Source of the DNA: Chitinophaga jiangningensis
GTDB lineage: Bacteria > Bacteroidota > Bacteroidia > Chitinophagales > Chitinophagaceae
Assembly: GCF_900142605.1 (NCBI RefSeq)
Contig: NZ_FRBL01000011.1
Location: forward strand, 62,001-126,000
Length of the DNA: 64,000 nucleotides
Direction of reading: 5' to 3'
The position numbers and the translations under genes were made by a program. Of the stretch, positions 44,177 to 52,095 are shown piece by piece. Every line of letters starts with the position of its first letter. The first letter of the stretch is position 1. A model generated the notes under the pieces. It was not told the DNA's origin, did no database searches, and was given only the letters and a program-made list of their open reading frames with translations.

Positions 44177-45478
44177 TTACTCATACCTTAGCAGCCGCCT
44201 CATCTGGTAAAAAAATCTTTCTATTAACCGTAAATCTTCTGTTACCACTTCTGCATTTCCCTTCAGCTCCTTATCGAACGGCAAGGTCCTGTGGTAGGAG
44301 GTCTGGAGGCCATTGGGCAGCATGATTGTTACAAAGTAATTCCCGTCTTTATCCGGTGCATTGGTGATATTTTTGACTTTACCTTCTACCAGACCAAACT
44401 CCTGGTAAGGGTAGTTATCCAGCTTTAGTAATACTTTCTGACCTTCTTTTACCTTACCGGAATTTACAGCGGGGAGTTTGAGTCGCCCGATGGGCTGCGC
44501 ATTTTCCACCGGCATTACCGACAGCAGCACATCCCCGGCTTTAACATACTGCCTGTTGCCCAGCAGCTGCTGGAAGCTAACCACGCCGGCCCCAGAGGCG
44601 CGCAGCAGGTAATTCTGCTCCCAGGCGTTGAGGGATTTTCGCAGTTGCTCAAACAGCTGCGTACTTTGGGACGACAGGCTTACCTGGTCTTTTTGTGCGT
44701 TGATGGCCGCACCGCTCCTGGTTCGTTCAATACTTACGATGCCTTCCTGGAGCTGCGAAATGGTGAGGTTGATATTTTCCAGGTTTTGCTCTGCCTGCAA
44801 AAATTTAAGTTTCTCCTGGTTAAATTCTGAGGCAGATACCACTCTTTCCCTGAACAGTTCCGAGTAACGATCAAATTCCCGTTTGGACACCTCATATTTC
44901 GTTTGCTCCAGTTTCTTCTGCAACAGCAAACTGCGGATGCGGCTACGGGATTCAGACAGGCCTTTTTCTGCGGCCGCGTACTCAGGTGAGTAGGGCTGCA
45001 GGCGTGCGTAAAGCTGTTCATCAATCATTGCCTTGGCAAAGGCATTATAATCTCCCTGAATATCTCCGAGTTTAAACGAGCGCACCACCTCCACGGGAAA
45101 CTGCGCTATATGATGGGTATCCAGCGAATCGATGATCTGGCGCAGGCGTATCACATCGCGATAATCAGCGGTGGATTCCAGCACCATCAGCAGCTGGCCG
45201 GAATGTACCTGCTGGTGATCTTCCACAAAAATCTGTTCGATCCGGGTGTTGGTTCTTGCTTCCAGCTTTTCGGGCGGGTTTTGGGTAGATATCAGTGCCG
45301 TAGCCGGAATAAATTCCGGGTACCGGATCAGGTAGCTCATCACCAAAGTGAGCAGCAAAATGAGGAAGATTACTGTATTCCCGAAACGCACCATCCAGCC
45401 GGGTGGCTGCGTGAGGATGTCCTGCACGCCTTCGGAATGCAGGTGTATCGTGTCCAGTATTTCTTTTTTAGTTTCCAA
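44177..45478 (-). CDS. HlyD-family secretion adaptor of the RiPP exporter
   Basis: 433 aa. One membrane helix near the N-terminus (~30-50, VIFLILLLTLVMSYLI). A biotinyl-lipoyl-like half follows (EARTNTRIEQIFVEDHQQVHSGQ), then a long coiled-coil hairpin (~130-290) with KLEQTKYEVSKREFDRYSE, and a second lipoyl half (LRASGAGVVSFQQLLGN). It bridges the inner-membrane ABC transporter to an outer-membrane channel. Its start overlaps the end of the C39 ABC gene by 11 bp, so translation is coupled. Last gene of the cluster. Confidence 0.92.
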   Translation of the reverse strand: METKKEILDTIHLHSEGVQDILTQPPGWMVRFGNTVIFLILLLTLVMSYLIRYPEFIPATALISTQNPPEKLEARTNTRIEQIFVEDHQQVHSGQLLMVLESTADYRDVIRLRQIIDSLDTHHIAQFPVEVVRSFKLGDIQGDYNAFAKAMIDEQLYARLQPYSPEYAAAEKGLSESRSRIRSLLLQKKLEQTKYEVSKREFDRYSELFRERVVSASEFNQEKLKFLQAEQNLENINLTISQLQEGIVSIERTRSGAAINAQKDQVSLSSQSTQLFEQLRKSLNAWEQNYLLRASGAGVVSFQQLLGNRQYVKAGDVLLSVMPVENAQPIGRLKLPAVNSGKVKEGQKVLLKLDNYPYQEFGLVEGKVKNITNAPDKDGNYFVTIMLPNGLQTSYHRTLPFDKELKGNAEVVTEDLRLIERFFYQMRRLLRYE

Positions 45479-47675
45479 GTTCCAGCTGATTTTTTACGAG
45501 TCTGTAATATTCTTTCCGGAGCGCCACCAGTTCATCATGACTCCCCTCCTCTACTACCTTGCCCTTGTCCAGCACAATGATTTTATCTGCATTTTTTACG
45601 GTAGACAGCCGGTGGGCAATGATTACGGCCGTTTTGCCTTTCAGGAACTGCTCCAGGTTGCCCATAATGGCCTTTTCGGTATTGGCATCCAGCGCACTGG
45701 TGGCCTCATCGAAAAATATATATTCCGGTGCTTTGTATACGGCGCGGGCAATAAATAGCCGCTGTTTCTGTCCGCCGCTGATACCCAGGCCCTCATTGCC
45801 TATCTTAGAATTGTAACTCAGCGGCAGGCCCTCCACAAAGTCCTTGATGCAGGCTACTTCCACCGCTTCGCGCAATTGTTTGCGATTGATATTATCTACT
45901 CCTACTGCAATATTTCTGGCGATGGTGTCATTAAACACATATCCTTCCTGCATTACTACTCCGCAGCGGTTTCGCCAGTAGCTCGCTGAAACGTGCTGCA
46001 ACTGTACGTTTCCAATCCTGATATCACCTTCTCCGGGTTCATAAAATTTCATCAGCAGTTTCAGCAGCGTGGTTTTACCACTACCGCTGGCTCCTACAAT
46101 GGCGGTAGTTTTGCGGTGCGGGATGCGGAGACTCAGGTTTTCGAACACCGGTGTATTGGCACCTGTGTAGCGGAAGGTGACATTATCCAGTGCAATATCC
46201 TTTTCCGGCAGGTCAGCGGCTATTTGCACGTGTGGCTGTTCTTCATCCGGCTTTTCATGAATTTCACCTAAGCGGTCAAGGGAAATTTTAGCGTCCTGCA
46301 CTTGTTTCACAAAGTCCATCAACTGAATCAGTGGCCCGTTGAGCTGACCGATGATATACTGCACGGAGAGCATCATGCCCAGGGTGATATTCCCGTCCAG
46401 CACCAGCTTAGCGGCAAGGAAGCTCACAAAAATATCTTTTACCTGGTTAATAAAGTTAGCGCCAACGGTTTGCCATTGTTCGAGCGACAATGCCTTAATC
46501 TGGATCTTAAACAGTTTTACCTGCATAAACTCCCAGCCCCAGCGCATTTGCTTTTCCGCGTTATGCATTTTGATTTCCTGCATGCCATTCACCAGTTCTA
46601 TCACCTTACTTTGCTCCTGGGCTACCTGCGAAAATCGTTTATAGTCGAGCTCTCTTCTCTTCTTAAGAAAAAAGGAAATCCATGCTACTGATAAACCAGC
46701 CCCCAGCAGGTAGATCAGGAACAGGCGGTAATCGTACATCAGCAGCACCACACTGAAGATCACCAGGTTCACCATGGAGAACAAGGTGTTGAGCGAAGAG
46801 TTGGTCAACAGTTGTTCGATACGCTGGTGATCACTGATGCGTTGCATAATATCGCCCGTCATGCGGGTATCGAAATAGCTGATCGGGAGCCTCATCAATT
46901 TGATGAAGAAGTCCGACACAATGGAAATATTGATTCTGCTGGAGAGGTGCAACAGGATCCAGCTGCGTGTCAGCTCAATTCCCATTCTCCCTAAAAACAG
47001 CATGACCTGTGCCAGCAGCACCAGGTAAATGAAGTTGAGGTCATGATTTTGGATGCCTATGTCCACAATACTTTGTGTAAGGAACGGGAAAATGAGCGAT
47101 AGTAAACTGCCTGCGAGCAGGCCTAAGGAGAGCTGTCCGATTAGTTTTTTATATCGGAAGAAGTAAGAGAAAAGGAAGGAAAAATTTTTCCGGCTGCGCG
47201 GCGTTGCCGACTCTGCTTCATAAAAAACCGGGGTAGGCTCCAATAACAGGGCGATGCCTTCTTCCTCATTATCCTTTTTACCACGGCCTATCCAGCCGTC
47301 GATAAACTCCTGTTTGGTGTATTTTATGAGGCCGTATGCAGGATCAGATACGTGGATGGTGGTATTGGCACCGGATTGCTTAATATCGTACACTACTACG
47401 AAATGCTGCTGCCCCCAGTGGCAGATGCAGGGCAGTGGCACGTCTTCGACGAGGGTAAGGAAATCTATTTTTACTGCCAGCGTTTTAAACCCTAATCCCT
47501 CCGCGGCTGCAGATAGTCCCATCAGGGAGCTGCCTTCCCGCGTGGTTTCTGCCAGCGAGCGGATAGCCGCCAGGTCCGTCATCCGGCCGTAATGGCGGCT
47601 GATGATCTTGATACAGGTAGGACCACAGTCTTTCCTGTCGGGCTGCATATAAAAAGGGAATGCTTTCAGCTTCAT
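45468..47675 (-). CDS. C39 peptidase-domain ABC transporter (bacteriocin/RiPP exporter)
   Basis: 735 aa. Residues ~10-130 are a C39 peptidase: C17 in DRKDCGPTCIKIISRHYG, catalytic His in HWGQQHFVVV and Asp in VSDPAYG. Six membrane helices follow (~165-420). The ATPase has Walker A GASGSGKTT, signature ISGGQKQR, Walker B FFDEATSALD and the H-loop IAHRLSTV. It should remove the leader after the double glycine of the precursors (KGG) and export the mature peptide. All catalytic residues are present. Starts 1 bp after the SPASM gene. Confidence 0.96.
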   Translation of the reverse strand: MKLKAFPFYMQPDRKDCGPTCIKIISRHYGRMTDLAAIRSLAETTREGSSLMGLSAAAEGLGFKTLAVKIDFLTLVEDVPLPCICHWGQQHFVVVYDIKQSGANTTIHVSDPAYGLIKYTKQEFIDGWIGRGKKDNEEEGIALLLEPTPVFYEAESATPRSRKNFSFLFSYFFRYKKLIGQLSLGLLAGSLLSLIFPFLTQSIVDIGIQNHDLNFIYLVLLAQVMLFLGRMGIELTRSWILLHLSSRINISIVSDFFIKLMRLPISYFDTRMTGDIMQRISDHQRIEQLLTNSSLNTLFSMVNLVIFSVVLLMYDYRLFLIYLLGAGLSVAWISFFLKKRRELDYKRFSQVAQEQSKVIELVNGMQEIKMHNAEKQMRWGWEFMQVKLFKIQIKALSLEQWQTVGANFINQVKDIFVSFLAAKLVLDGNITLGMMLSVQYIIGQLNGPLIQLMDFVKQVQDAKISLDRLGEIHEKPDEEQPHVQIAADLPEKDIALDNVTFRYTGANTPVFENLSLRIPHRKTTAIVGASGSGKTTLLKLLMKFYEPGEGDIRIGNVQLQHVSASYWRNRCGVVMQEGYVFNDTIARNIAVGVDNINRKQLREAVEVACIKDFVEGLPLSYNSKIGNEGLGISGGQKQRLFIARAVYKAPEYIFFDEATSALDANTEKAIMGNLEQFLKGKTAVIIAHRLSTVKNADKIIVLDKGKVVEEGSHDELVALRKEYYRLVKNQLELGN

Positions 47676-47676
47676 A

Positions 47677-48747
47677 TCAATTGATTAATGCCGTTAATCC
47701 ATAACAGGCGATGGCTTGCTGTTTCATCGGGAGCTGCGACCAGTTTTCCCAGTTGTTGGTATACGGATCGTAGCCGCATTTCAGCGGGCGGGAATAGAGA
47801 TCATTGGGATCTTCCCGGTAGGCGCGACAGTCGGTGCACACATGCCTGAATTCACAATCTTTACAAACTTTAATGTCGTCTTTGCGGATGTTATCGTATT
47901 TATGAAAGTCTTTATTGTCCAGCACTTCCTGCAGGTTAGCTGTGGACACGTGGCCATAGCTCTCCGGCAGCGACGGGCAGTTTTTGATATTGCCTTGCAG
48001 GTCGATGCTGAGCTTGCGATTGAGGCAGGTGTTATGGTGCTGACTTTCGGTAAACAATTCGATGTTGGTGGTAAAGTAATTGGTTCGGATTTCGCCGCAT
48101 GCCAGGCAGGAGTTGATGCTCCCTTTGTAGAAGATCACGGGTACGGATTCTGCGAAAATTCGTTCCATTTTATCTACCGGTGACGTATGTACGAGAATTG
48201 ACTTTACACGCGGGTATTTTTTTACCAGTTGGTCCAGCGATGCCAGTTCCAATGTGAGGTGGAATGGCAGCACCAGTTTGATAAATTTAAGTGTGGTTCC
48301 GTTGAATTGCTCCAGCAGGCTGCGTAATTTTTCTAAGGGCAGGTGTTGGTAGCAGCGGATTTCAAGGGCGTGCACCTGTTGGTTAAACAGTTCCCGGAAG
48401 AAAGCACTATTATAGTCTATCTCTTCGTTGTATTCGATGATTACGTTGGTAATATCGCCAAAGCGGTCCCAGCTGAGGCTGAGCGGGGTCAGCTCCGGCA
48501 GGTGTTGTGTATCGGTGAAGCCCAGTTCCCTGCTGAGGAGGAAGTCGATATAGCCGGTGATGGCTTCTCGGTTATCTTCCCCGTAATAGGCGATGCATTC
48601 ATCAATACTATGTTGTTGCAGGTAGGTGATTACTTCTGCTGTATCGTTGGGGATATGATAATACCGGCGCATCTGCAGGTCGCACAGCAGCGACATATTA
48701 GCACCTGTAACGAGCTGGCAGTTTGCATATAGATTAAAATATTCCAT
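47677..48747 (-). CDS. gwsS: Grasp-with-spasm system SPASM-domain peptide maturase
   Basis: 356 aa. The C-terminal third shows the SPASM cysteine pattern: C-x-NRKLSIDLQG-x4-C (TCLNRKLSIDLQGNIKNC), then CKDCEFRHVCTDC (CX2CX5CX2C) and a final Cys in LKCGYDP. These would bind auxiliary Fe-S clusters. No CX3CX2C radical-SAM motif is present in the N-terminal two-thirds, which is the known oddity of this family. The layout matches the family I know as grasp-with-spasm SPASM maturase. Its role, with the ATP-grasp ligase, is presumed peptide modification; the chemistry is not established. Confidence 0.88.
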   Translation of the reverse strand: MEYFNLYANCQLVTGANMSLLCDLQMRRYYHIPNDTAEVITYLQQHSIDECIAYYGEDNREAITGYIDFLLSRELGFTDTQHLPELTPLSLSWDRFGDITNVIIEYNEEIDYNSAFFRELFNQQVHALEIRCYQHLPLEKLRSLLEQFNGTTLKFIKLVLPFHLTLELASLDQLVKKYPRVKSILVHTSPVDKMERIFAESVPVIFYKGSINSCLACGEIRTNYFTTNIELFTESQHHNTCLNRKLSIDLQGNIKNCPSLPESYGHVSTANLQEVLDNKDFHKYDNIRKDDIKVCKDCEFRHVCTDCRAYREDPNDLYSRPLKCGYDPYTNNWENWSQLPMKQQAIACYGLTALIN

Positions 48748-48749
48748 GG

Positions 48750-48929
48750 TCAGAATTTGGAGATCGTTTTATAATAGCTGAAGAGTTCAAATCCTTCGGA
48801 GTTCAATGATTTTGCCTTTTCGAATTTGATGATGTGCCGCCCTGGCTGTGCGTTATTCTTATCCAGGAAGTAGAGTGAAAGCGGCAGCATTTTTTTCTCC
48901 TTCAGGTTGCTGATGAATTTCTTTTTCAT
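48750..48929 (-). CDS. Unrecognised 59-aa protein in the RiPP cluster
   Basis: ATG at 48929 (reverse strand), stop TGA at 48750-48752; 59 codons. It begins MKKKFISNLKEKK and ends YYKTISKF, with GRHIIKFEKAKSLNSEGFEL in between. The protein is basic with no Cys and no double glycine. It starts 58 bp after gwsG and ends 2 bp before gwsS, so it sits cleanly in the operon. It could be a third, leader-less substrate, a leader-binding helper or a chaperone. I do not recognise it. It would be missed by a 60-residue cutoff. Confidence 0.65.
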   Translation of the reverse strand: MKKKFISNLKEKKMLPLSLYFLDKNNAQPGRHIIKFEKAKSLNSEGFELFSYYKTISKF

Positions 48930-48946
48930 GGATGTTTAGGTTGAGT

Positions 48947-48979
48947 GATTTTTCGCGTGCCTTTGGCAGGTGAAAAATC
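48947..48979. other. Intra-operon hairpin between gwsG and the 59-aa gene
   Basis: Arms gatttttc (48947-48954) and gaaaaatc (48972-48979), with inner tgcc/ggca around ttt. It could mark transcript processing or attenuation between the modifying genes. Confidence 0.5.
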
Positions 48980-48987
48980 TGTTCATG

Positions 48988-49962
48988 TTAAAGGGTTGCA
49001 GGTTCTAATTCCTGAATGGATTCGCCTAGCAATATTGCCAGCTTTTTTTCCAGATAATAGTTACACGGATACGACACCATACCAAACTGCCCTTCCGGAT
49101 TAATTTCCAGGAAATAATAATTCCCTTGTTTATCTACCATCAGGTCCACGGAGCCGGTGCGGAAGTGCAGCAGCTTCATGAGCTGGTGCAGCTTAGCTTC
49201 CAGCGTTGCCGGTAGTTGATAGGGTACGGTTCTGTTGGGCCGTTCGGTATCATAGTTGCGGAAATCTTCGCGGGTCTTTTGATTATTTTGGGAAAAGATG
49301 GCCATAGCGTGCCATTCCCCATTGAGATAGAACGCGCGTATTTCAAATTTCTTCTCTACTTTTTCCTGTACCAGAGAAGGAAAAAAATTTTCCGGCACGA
49401 GGTGTAGATTAGCGTGGTGGATGGTTTTGGTGAGCATTTTATATTGTCCACCTGCTGCATCTTCCAGGAAAATACATTCGCTGATTGGTTTTACAATGAT
49501 TTCAGGGTAGGTGTTCAACAGTGATTCAATTTCTTTTTTGGTGGTCACAACCTCGGTGAAAGGTGTATGGATACTGCATTTTCGGGCAAGTGCGAGCACC
49601 TGCAATTTATTGAGGCTATCTTCCGTGAAGGGGTCATTTAACCACTTGTGGCGGTCGATGAGGTGAAACAGGTATGAATGAAGGCCGTTGAATTCGTCGA
49701 TGAGGAAGCGTTTAAGCGTATACTCCGTGTTGAAGTCCGCTTTTTTCAGCTGGTATTGTGCCGGAAAGCTGTGTATCTTTCTGCGGTACCATACGGCAGC
49801 AATATTTTCATTTGCCGGCAGGTCGGTCAGGCGTTGCAGCTGGCACAAATCTTCCCCGTTTAACCGCAGGAAAGGTATCCGCAGGTGCGAAAGCCACTGG
49901 CATACGTGATCTGTGGAGCCTTCCAGGTGTGACTGGCTTAAGATGAGGATTTGAGCAGACAT
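48988..49962 (-). CDS. gwsG: Grasp-with-spasm system ATP-grasp peptide maturase
   Basis: The open frame reaches 50022, but ATG 49962 (MSAQILILSQSHLEGSTD) gives the usual start; 324 aa. ATP-grasp features: an N-terminal Rossmann-like part with WYRRKI, the nucleotide Lys in IIVKPISE, and the metal site FLEINPEGQFG. The type matches the ligases of graspetide-like (microviridin) biosynthesis, which form ester or amide bonds between Asp/Glu and Ser/Thr/Lys side chains. The precursors here are rich in D/E, T and K. Lies between the precursor genes and the 59-aa gene. Confidence 0.9.
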   Translation of the reverse strand: MSAQILILSQSHLEGSTDHVCQWLSHLRIPFLRLNGEDLCQLQRLTDLPANENIAAVWYRRKIHSFPAQYQLKKADFNTEYTLKRFLIDEFNGLHSYLFHLIDRHKWLNDPFTEDSLNKLQVLALARKCSIHTPFTEVVTTKKEIESLLNTYPEIIVKPISECIFLEDAAGGQYKMLTKTIHHANLHLVPENFFPSLVQEKVEKKFEIRAFYLNGEWHAMAIFSQNNQKTREDFRNYDTERPNRTVPYQLPATLEAKLHQLMKLLHFRTGSVDLMVDKQGNYYFLEINPEGQFGMVSYPCNYYLEKKLAILLGESIQELEPATL

Positions 49963-50048
49963 GGTATTGTTTTTTTGAGAGAGCACTACCGGCGACGCCG
50001 GCAGTGCTGTAATAAGAGTCATAAAAAATATGACGGAAGGAGGTGTTA

Positions 50049-50255
50049 TTATTTATCCTTTTTGTGGTCGCAAATGTAAACATCCGGACCTTCGTAGTGG
50101 GTAGGGGTATGAACAGTAGTACCTGCCGCTGATTCGCCGAGGTCGGCTGATAAATCATTGGAAAGCTGCATCAGACCACCTTTAATAGCGTCCAGGGATT
50201 CAACTTTTTTCGCATTCAGTTTTGCGAGACTTTTTTTGCTTTTCATAGTTTTCAA
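50049..50255 (-). CDS. RiPP precursor peptide 2 (KGGLM type)
   Basis: 68 aa (start ATG 50255; an in-frame ATG at 50246 is equally possible). Leader to residue 27 is basic and ends VESLDAIKGG, a double-glycine site for the C39 peptidase. The ~41-aa core starts LMQLSNDLSADLGESAAG, contains TTVHTPTHYEG and ends YICDHKKDK. Core Ser/Thr plus Asp/Glu/Lys are candidate cross-link partners for the ATP-grasp enzyme. Lies 86 bp upstream of gwsG and 37 bp downstream of precursor 1. Shares KGGLM with that gene. Confidence 0.85.
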   Translation of the reverse strand: MKTMKSKKSLAKLNAKKVESLDAIKGGLMQLSNDLSADLGESAAGTTVHTPTHYEGPDVYICDHKKDK

Positions 50256-50292
50256 TTTTAAAATGGTTTTGAAATTTGTTTGTTACAGGTGA

Positions 50293-50469
50293 TTATTTAG
50301 GGTCTTTGCGTACGTCAGTTACCCAATGCTGACCATTCCAGGAAGGATAGTTTTCGGTTGTTACCTGCTGATCATCGAAAGAGAATTCAGGTTGCAGTGC
50401 CATTAAACCACCTTTTACGGTTTCCGGGGATGTTACCTTTTTGGTAACCAGTTTTTCTAACTTTTTCAT
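50293..50469 (-). CDS. RiPP precursor peptide 1 (KGGLM type)
   Basis: Too short for a 60-aa cutoff; read by hand. ATG at 50469, stop TAA 50293-50295, 58 aa. Leader is MKKLEKLVTKKVTSPETVKG plus G, cleavage expected after GG at residue 21. Core starts LMALQPEFSFDDQQVTTENY and ends TDVRKDPK. The core has FDD, TTE and paired Lys/Asp, suitable for side-chain ligation. Leader pattern (basic, short, V-K-G-G-L-M) agrees with precursor 2. First gene of the cluster. Confidence 0.85.
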   Translation of the reverse strand: MKKLEKLVTKKVTSPETVKGGLMALQPEFSFDDQQVTTENYPSWNGQHWVTDVRKDPK

Positions 50470-50658
50470 GAGATATAATTTTTATTAACGACCTAAAATT
50501 AGGAGTCAGGACTAAGTGGGAGAATGGGGAATATATATTTGAGGGGTACGGGTTTATATTCGCAGGATTTGGGGGAATATTTGTGGCGGGCAAGTGGCAG
50601 TGTCCGTGTAAGTTAAAGCAGGTCAGGATTTTATGACCTCCCCAGAGGAGGGTATTTG

Positions 50659-50790
50659 TCTTTTTTGCTCGCAAAGCAGCAAAGCAGGTAAGCAGCTAAG
50701 ACTTGTATTGCTTGTCGTAAACATGGGAGCTGCCAGGGAGGTAAGCAGCTGAAGATTGTTTCTGGTCCGCCATTGGTGGACCAGAAACAA
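50659..50790. repeat. Dispersed repeat copy plus long hairpin upstream of the RiPP cluster
   Basis: Part of the gap 50470-50847. A GCAAAGCAGC copy runs from tcttttttgctcgcaaagca (50659-50678) to about 50703. A partial copy (aggtaagcagctgaaga) is at 50739-50755. A hairpin with 13-bp arms ttgtttctggtcc / ggaccagaaacaa (50756-50768, 50778-50790), inner pairs and loop ATT follows. It may end the sigma gene transcript. No further gene seen in this gap. Confidence 0.75.
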
Positions 50791-50847
50791 CATAGGGAAA
50801 ATCTGCGGTCTCCCCTTTGTTGGTAACATATTTCTTTTGAGTAATGG

Positions 50848-51492
50848 CTATTTAATCTCCAACTTATCAAGTACCGCGTAAACGATCCTGTCGCACCGGA
50901 TAAGGTGGAATGGAAATACCACATCGTTTTGATAAAATTTGGAGATATGTTCCCGCAGCATCAGCTTGGCCCTGATCTGGCGAACTTTCACATTAACCTT
51001 TGAAATATCCAGGGCTTTGGAGGTTTCGGCCACATTGAGCTGGTCGATTTCCCGTAGCACGAATACCGCCCGGTATTTTTCGGGAATACTCAGCAGCGCG
51101 TTTTCCAGCACTTTGCCCAGTTCCTTATTCATCATTGCATCCACCGGTGTTTCCCTGGTTTTGGGAATATCCTGGTGTAGGGCCAGGTCTTCGCTGGCTG
51201 TTTTTTTCATTCGTTTGAGATGCTGGTGGCACTCATTTATTAGAATTCTTTTTAGCCACGTGCCAAATGCGGCATCCTGCCGGAATTGGTCCAGGTGCTG
51301 ATATGCGTTGATGTAGGTGAGTTGCATTACATCTTCCACATCCATATCGTTGTTAAGAAACGACATGCCAAGCCGGAACAGGCTTGTATTGTGGCGGCGC
51401 ATCAGTTGCTCATATAATCGCTTTTCGCCGGCCAGCACTCTGGCAATAAGCTCATTGTCTGTAAACGTGTCAATTGGTTGAATAATCGTCAT
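50848..51492 (-). CDS. ECF-type RNA polymerase sigma factor, not linked to FecR
   Basis: 214 aa. Region 2: YEQLMRRHNTSLFRLGMSFL and DVEDVMQLTYINAYQHLDQF; region 4: LLSIPEKYRAVFVLREIDQLNVAETSKALDI. A ~25-residue C-terminal extension (FPFHLIRCDRIVYAVLDKL) recalls a conserved tail of a proteobacterial ECF group. No anti-sigma gene of FecR or zinc type is adjacent; the divergent small gene at 51625 is the only partner candidate. It lies upstream of the RiPP cluster but is separated from it by a repeat. Confidence 0.92.
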   Translation of the reverse strand: MTIIQPIDTFTDNELIARVLAGEKRLYEQLMRRHNTSLFRLGMSFLNNDMDVEDVMQLTYINAYQHLDQFRQDAAFGTWLKRILINECHQHLKRMKKTASEDLALHQDIPKTRETPVDAMMNKELGKVLENALLSIPEKYRAVFVLREIDQLNVAETSKALDISKVNVKVRQIRAKLMLREHISKFYQNDVVFPFHLIRCDRIVYAVLDKLEIK

Positions 51493-51548
51493 TCAGTAGG
51501 ATATTAGGTTTAAAGGAAAAAAGTTATAAAAAAAAAGCCAACATTTTT

Positions 51549-51576
51549 GTAACCTTTTTTAAAACCCGTCCTCTAA
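51549..51576 (+). promoter_or_regulatory. Candidate ECF-type promoter for the 51625 gene
   Basis: GTAACC at 51549-51554 and, 17 nt later, TCTAA at 51572-51576 (CGTC at 51567-51570 between them). AAC-containing -35 and CGTC/TCTAA -10 boxes are typical of ECF sigma promoters. It faces the 51625 gene, away from the sigma gene. Confidence 0.4.
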
Positions 51577-51624
51577 TCAATATATACATGTGACCGAAAC
51601 CACCTAAAAGCACATTTGAGCCCA

Positions 51625-51948
51625 ATGATGACCGTAGAGCAATTCAAACAATCAGGCGTACCCTTACCTGCGTTAACACACCAGCGCGTACAGGAATTAA
51701 AGCAGACTCCTAAGGGTCAGCATATTATGATGCAGCCTTTTGCTGCCTTCCCCGCAATGTTGGAATCCCTTACCAACGGCCTGCAGGACAAACTCCTCTC
51801 TTTCGAATGGGGTCAGATTTCTCAGACTACCAGGCAGGAAGGGTTGACACTGGAAGGGCTGAAAGAGGATTACCAGTTCCTGGAATTTGTGCAGTTCATT
51901 ATGTTTGTGAAGTATACGGAGGAAAACAGGAGAAAAAAAGCGAGCTAA
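51625..51948 (+). CDS. Small hypothetical protein divergent from an ECF sigma gene
   Basis: 107-108 aa (ATG 51625 or 51628; a TTG at 51616 is less likely). Soluble, helix-rich, no Cys, no signal. It contains QTPKGQHIMMQPFAAFPAML and ends EENRRKKAS. No family recognised. Divergent from the sigma gene with ~130 bp between, where an ECF-type promoter faces it, so it may be a target or a partner of that sigma. An intrinsic terminator follows. Confidence 0.6.
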   Translation: MMTVEQFKQSGVPLPALTHQRVQELKQTPKGQHIMMQPFAAFPAMLESLTNGLQDKLLSFEWGQISQTTRQEGLTLEGLKEDYQFLEFVQFIMFVKYTEENRRKKAS

Positions 51949-52002
51949 TCACATCCAGTATATTGAAATACCCCTGAGGTGCACCTCCATGCACTAAATT
52001 AC

Positions 52003-52027
52003 AGGCGACTTTAAGGTCGCCTTTTTT
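52003..52027 (+). terminator. Intrinsic terminator of the 51625 gene
   Basis: Arms aggcgac (52003-52009) and gtcgcct (52016-52022) followed by a T-run (52022-52027). A second stem, aaccggagg/cctccggtt (52031-52039, 52057-52065), lies beyond and faces the convergent gene. Confidence 0.88.
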
Positions 52028-52095
52028 GTAAACCGGAGGCACAACAGGAAAGTGTACCTCCGGTTATATCGAACATCCGGGAGAGATGTTGTAAT

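Noticed and set aside
50387..50674. 95-codon minus-strand ORF overlapping precursor 1
   Set aside because: Different frame from the precursor, which has the KGGLM motif shared with its neighbour; the longer frame crosses a repeat element.
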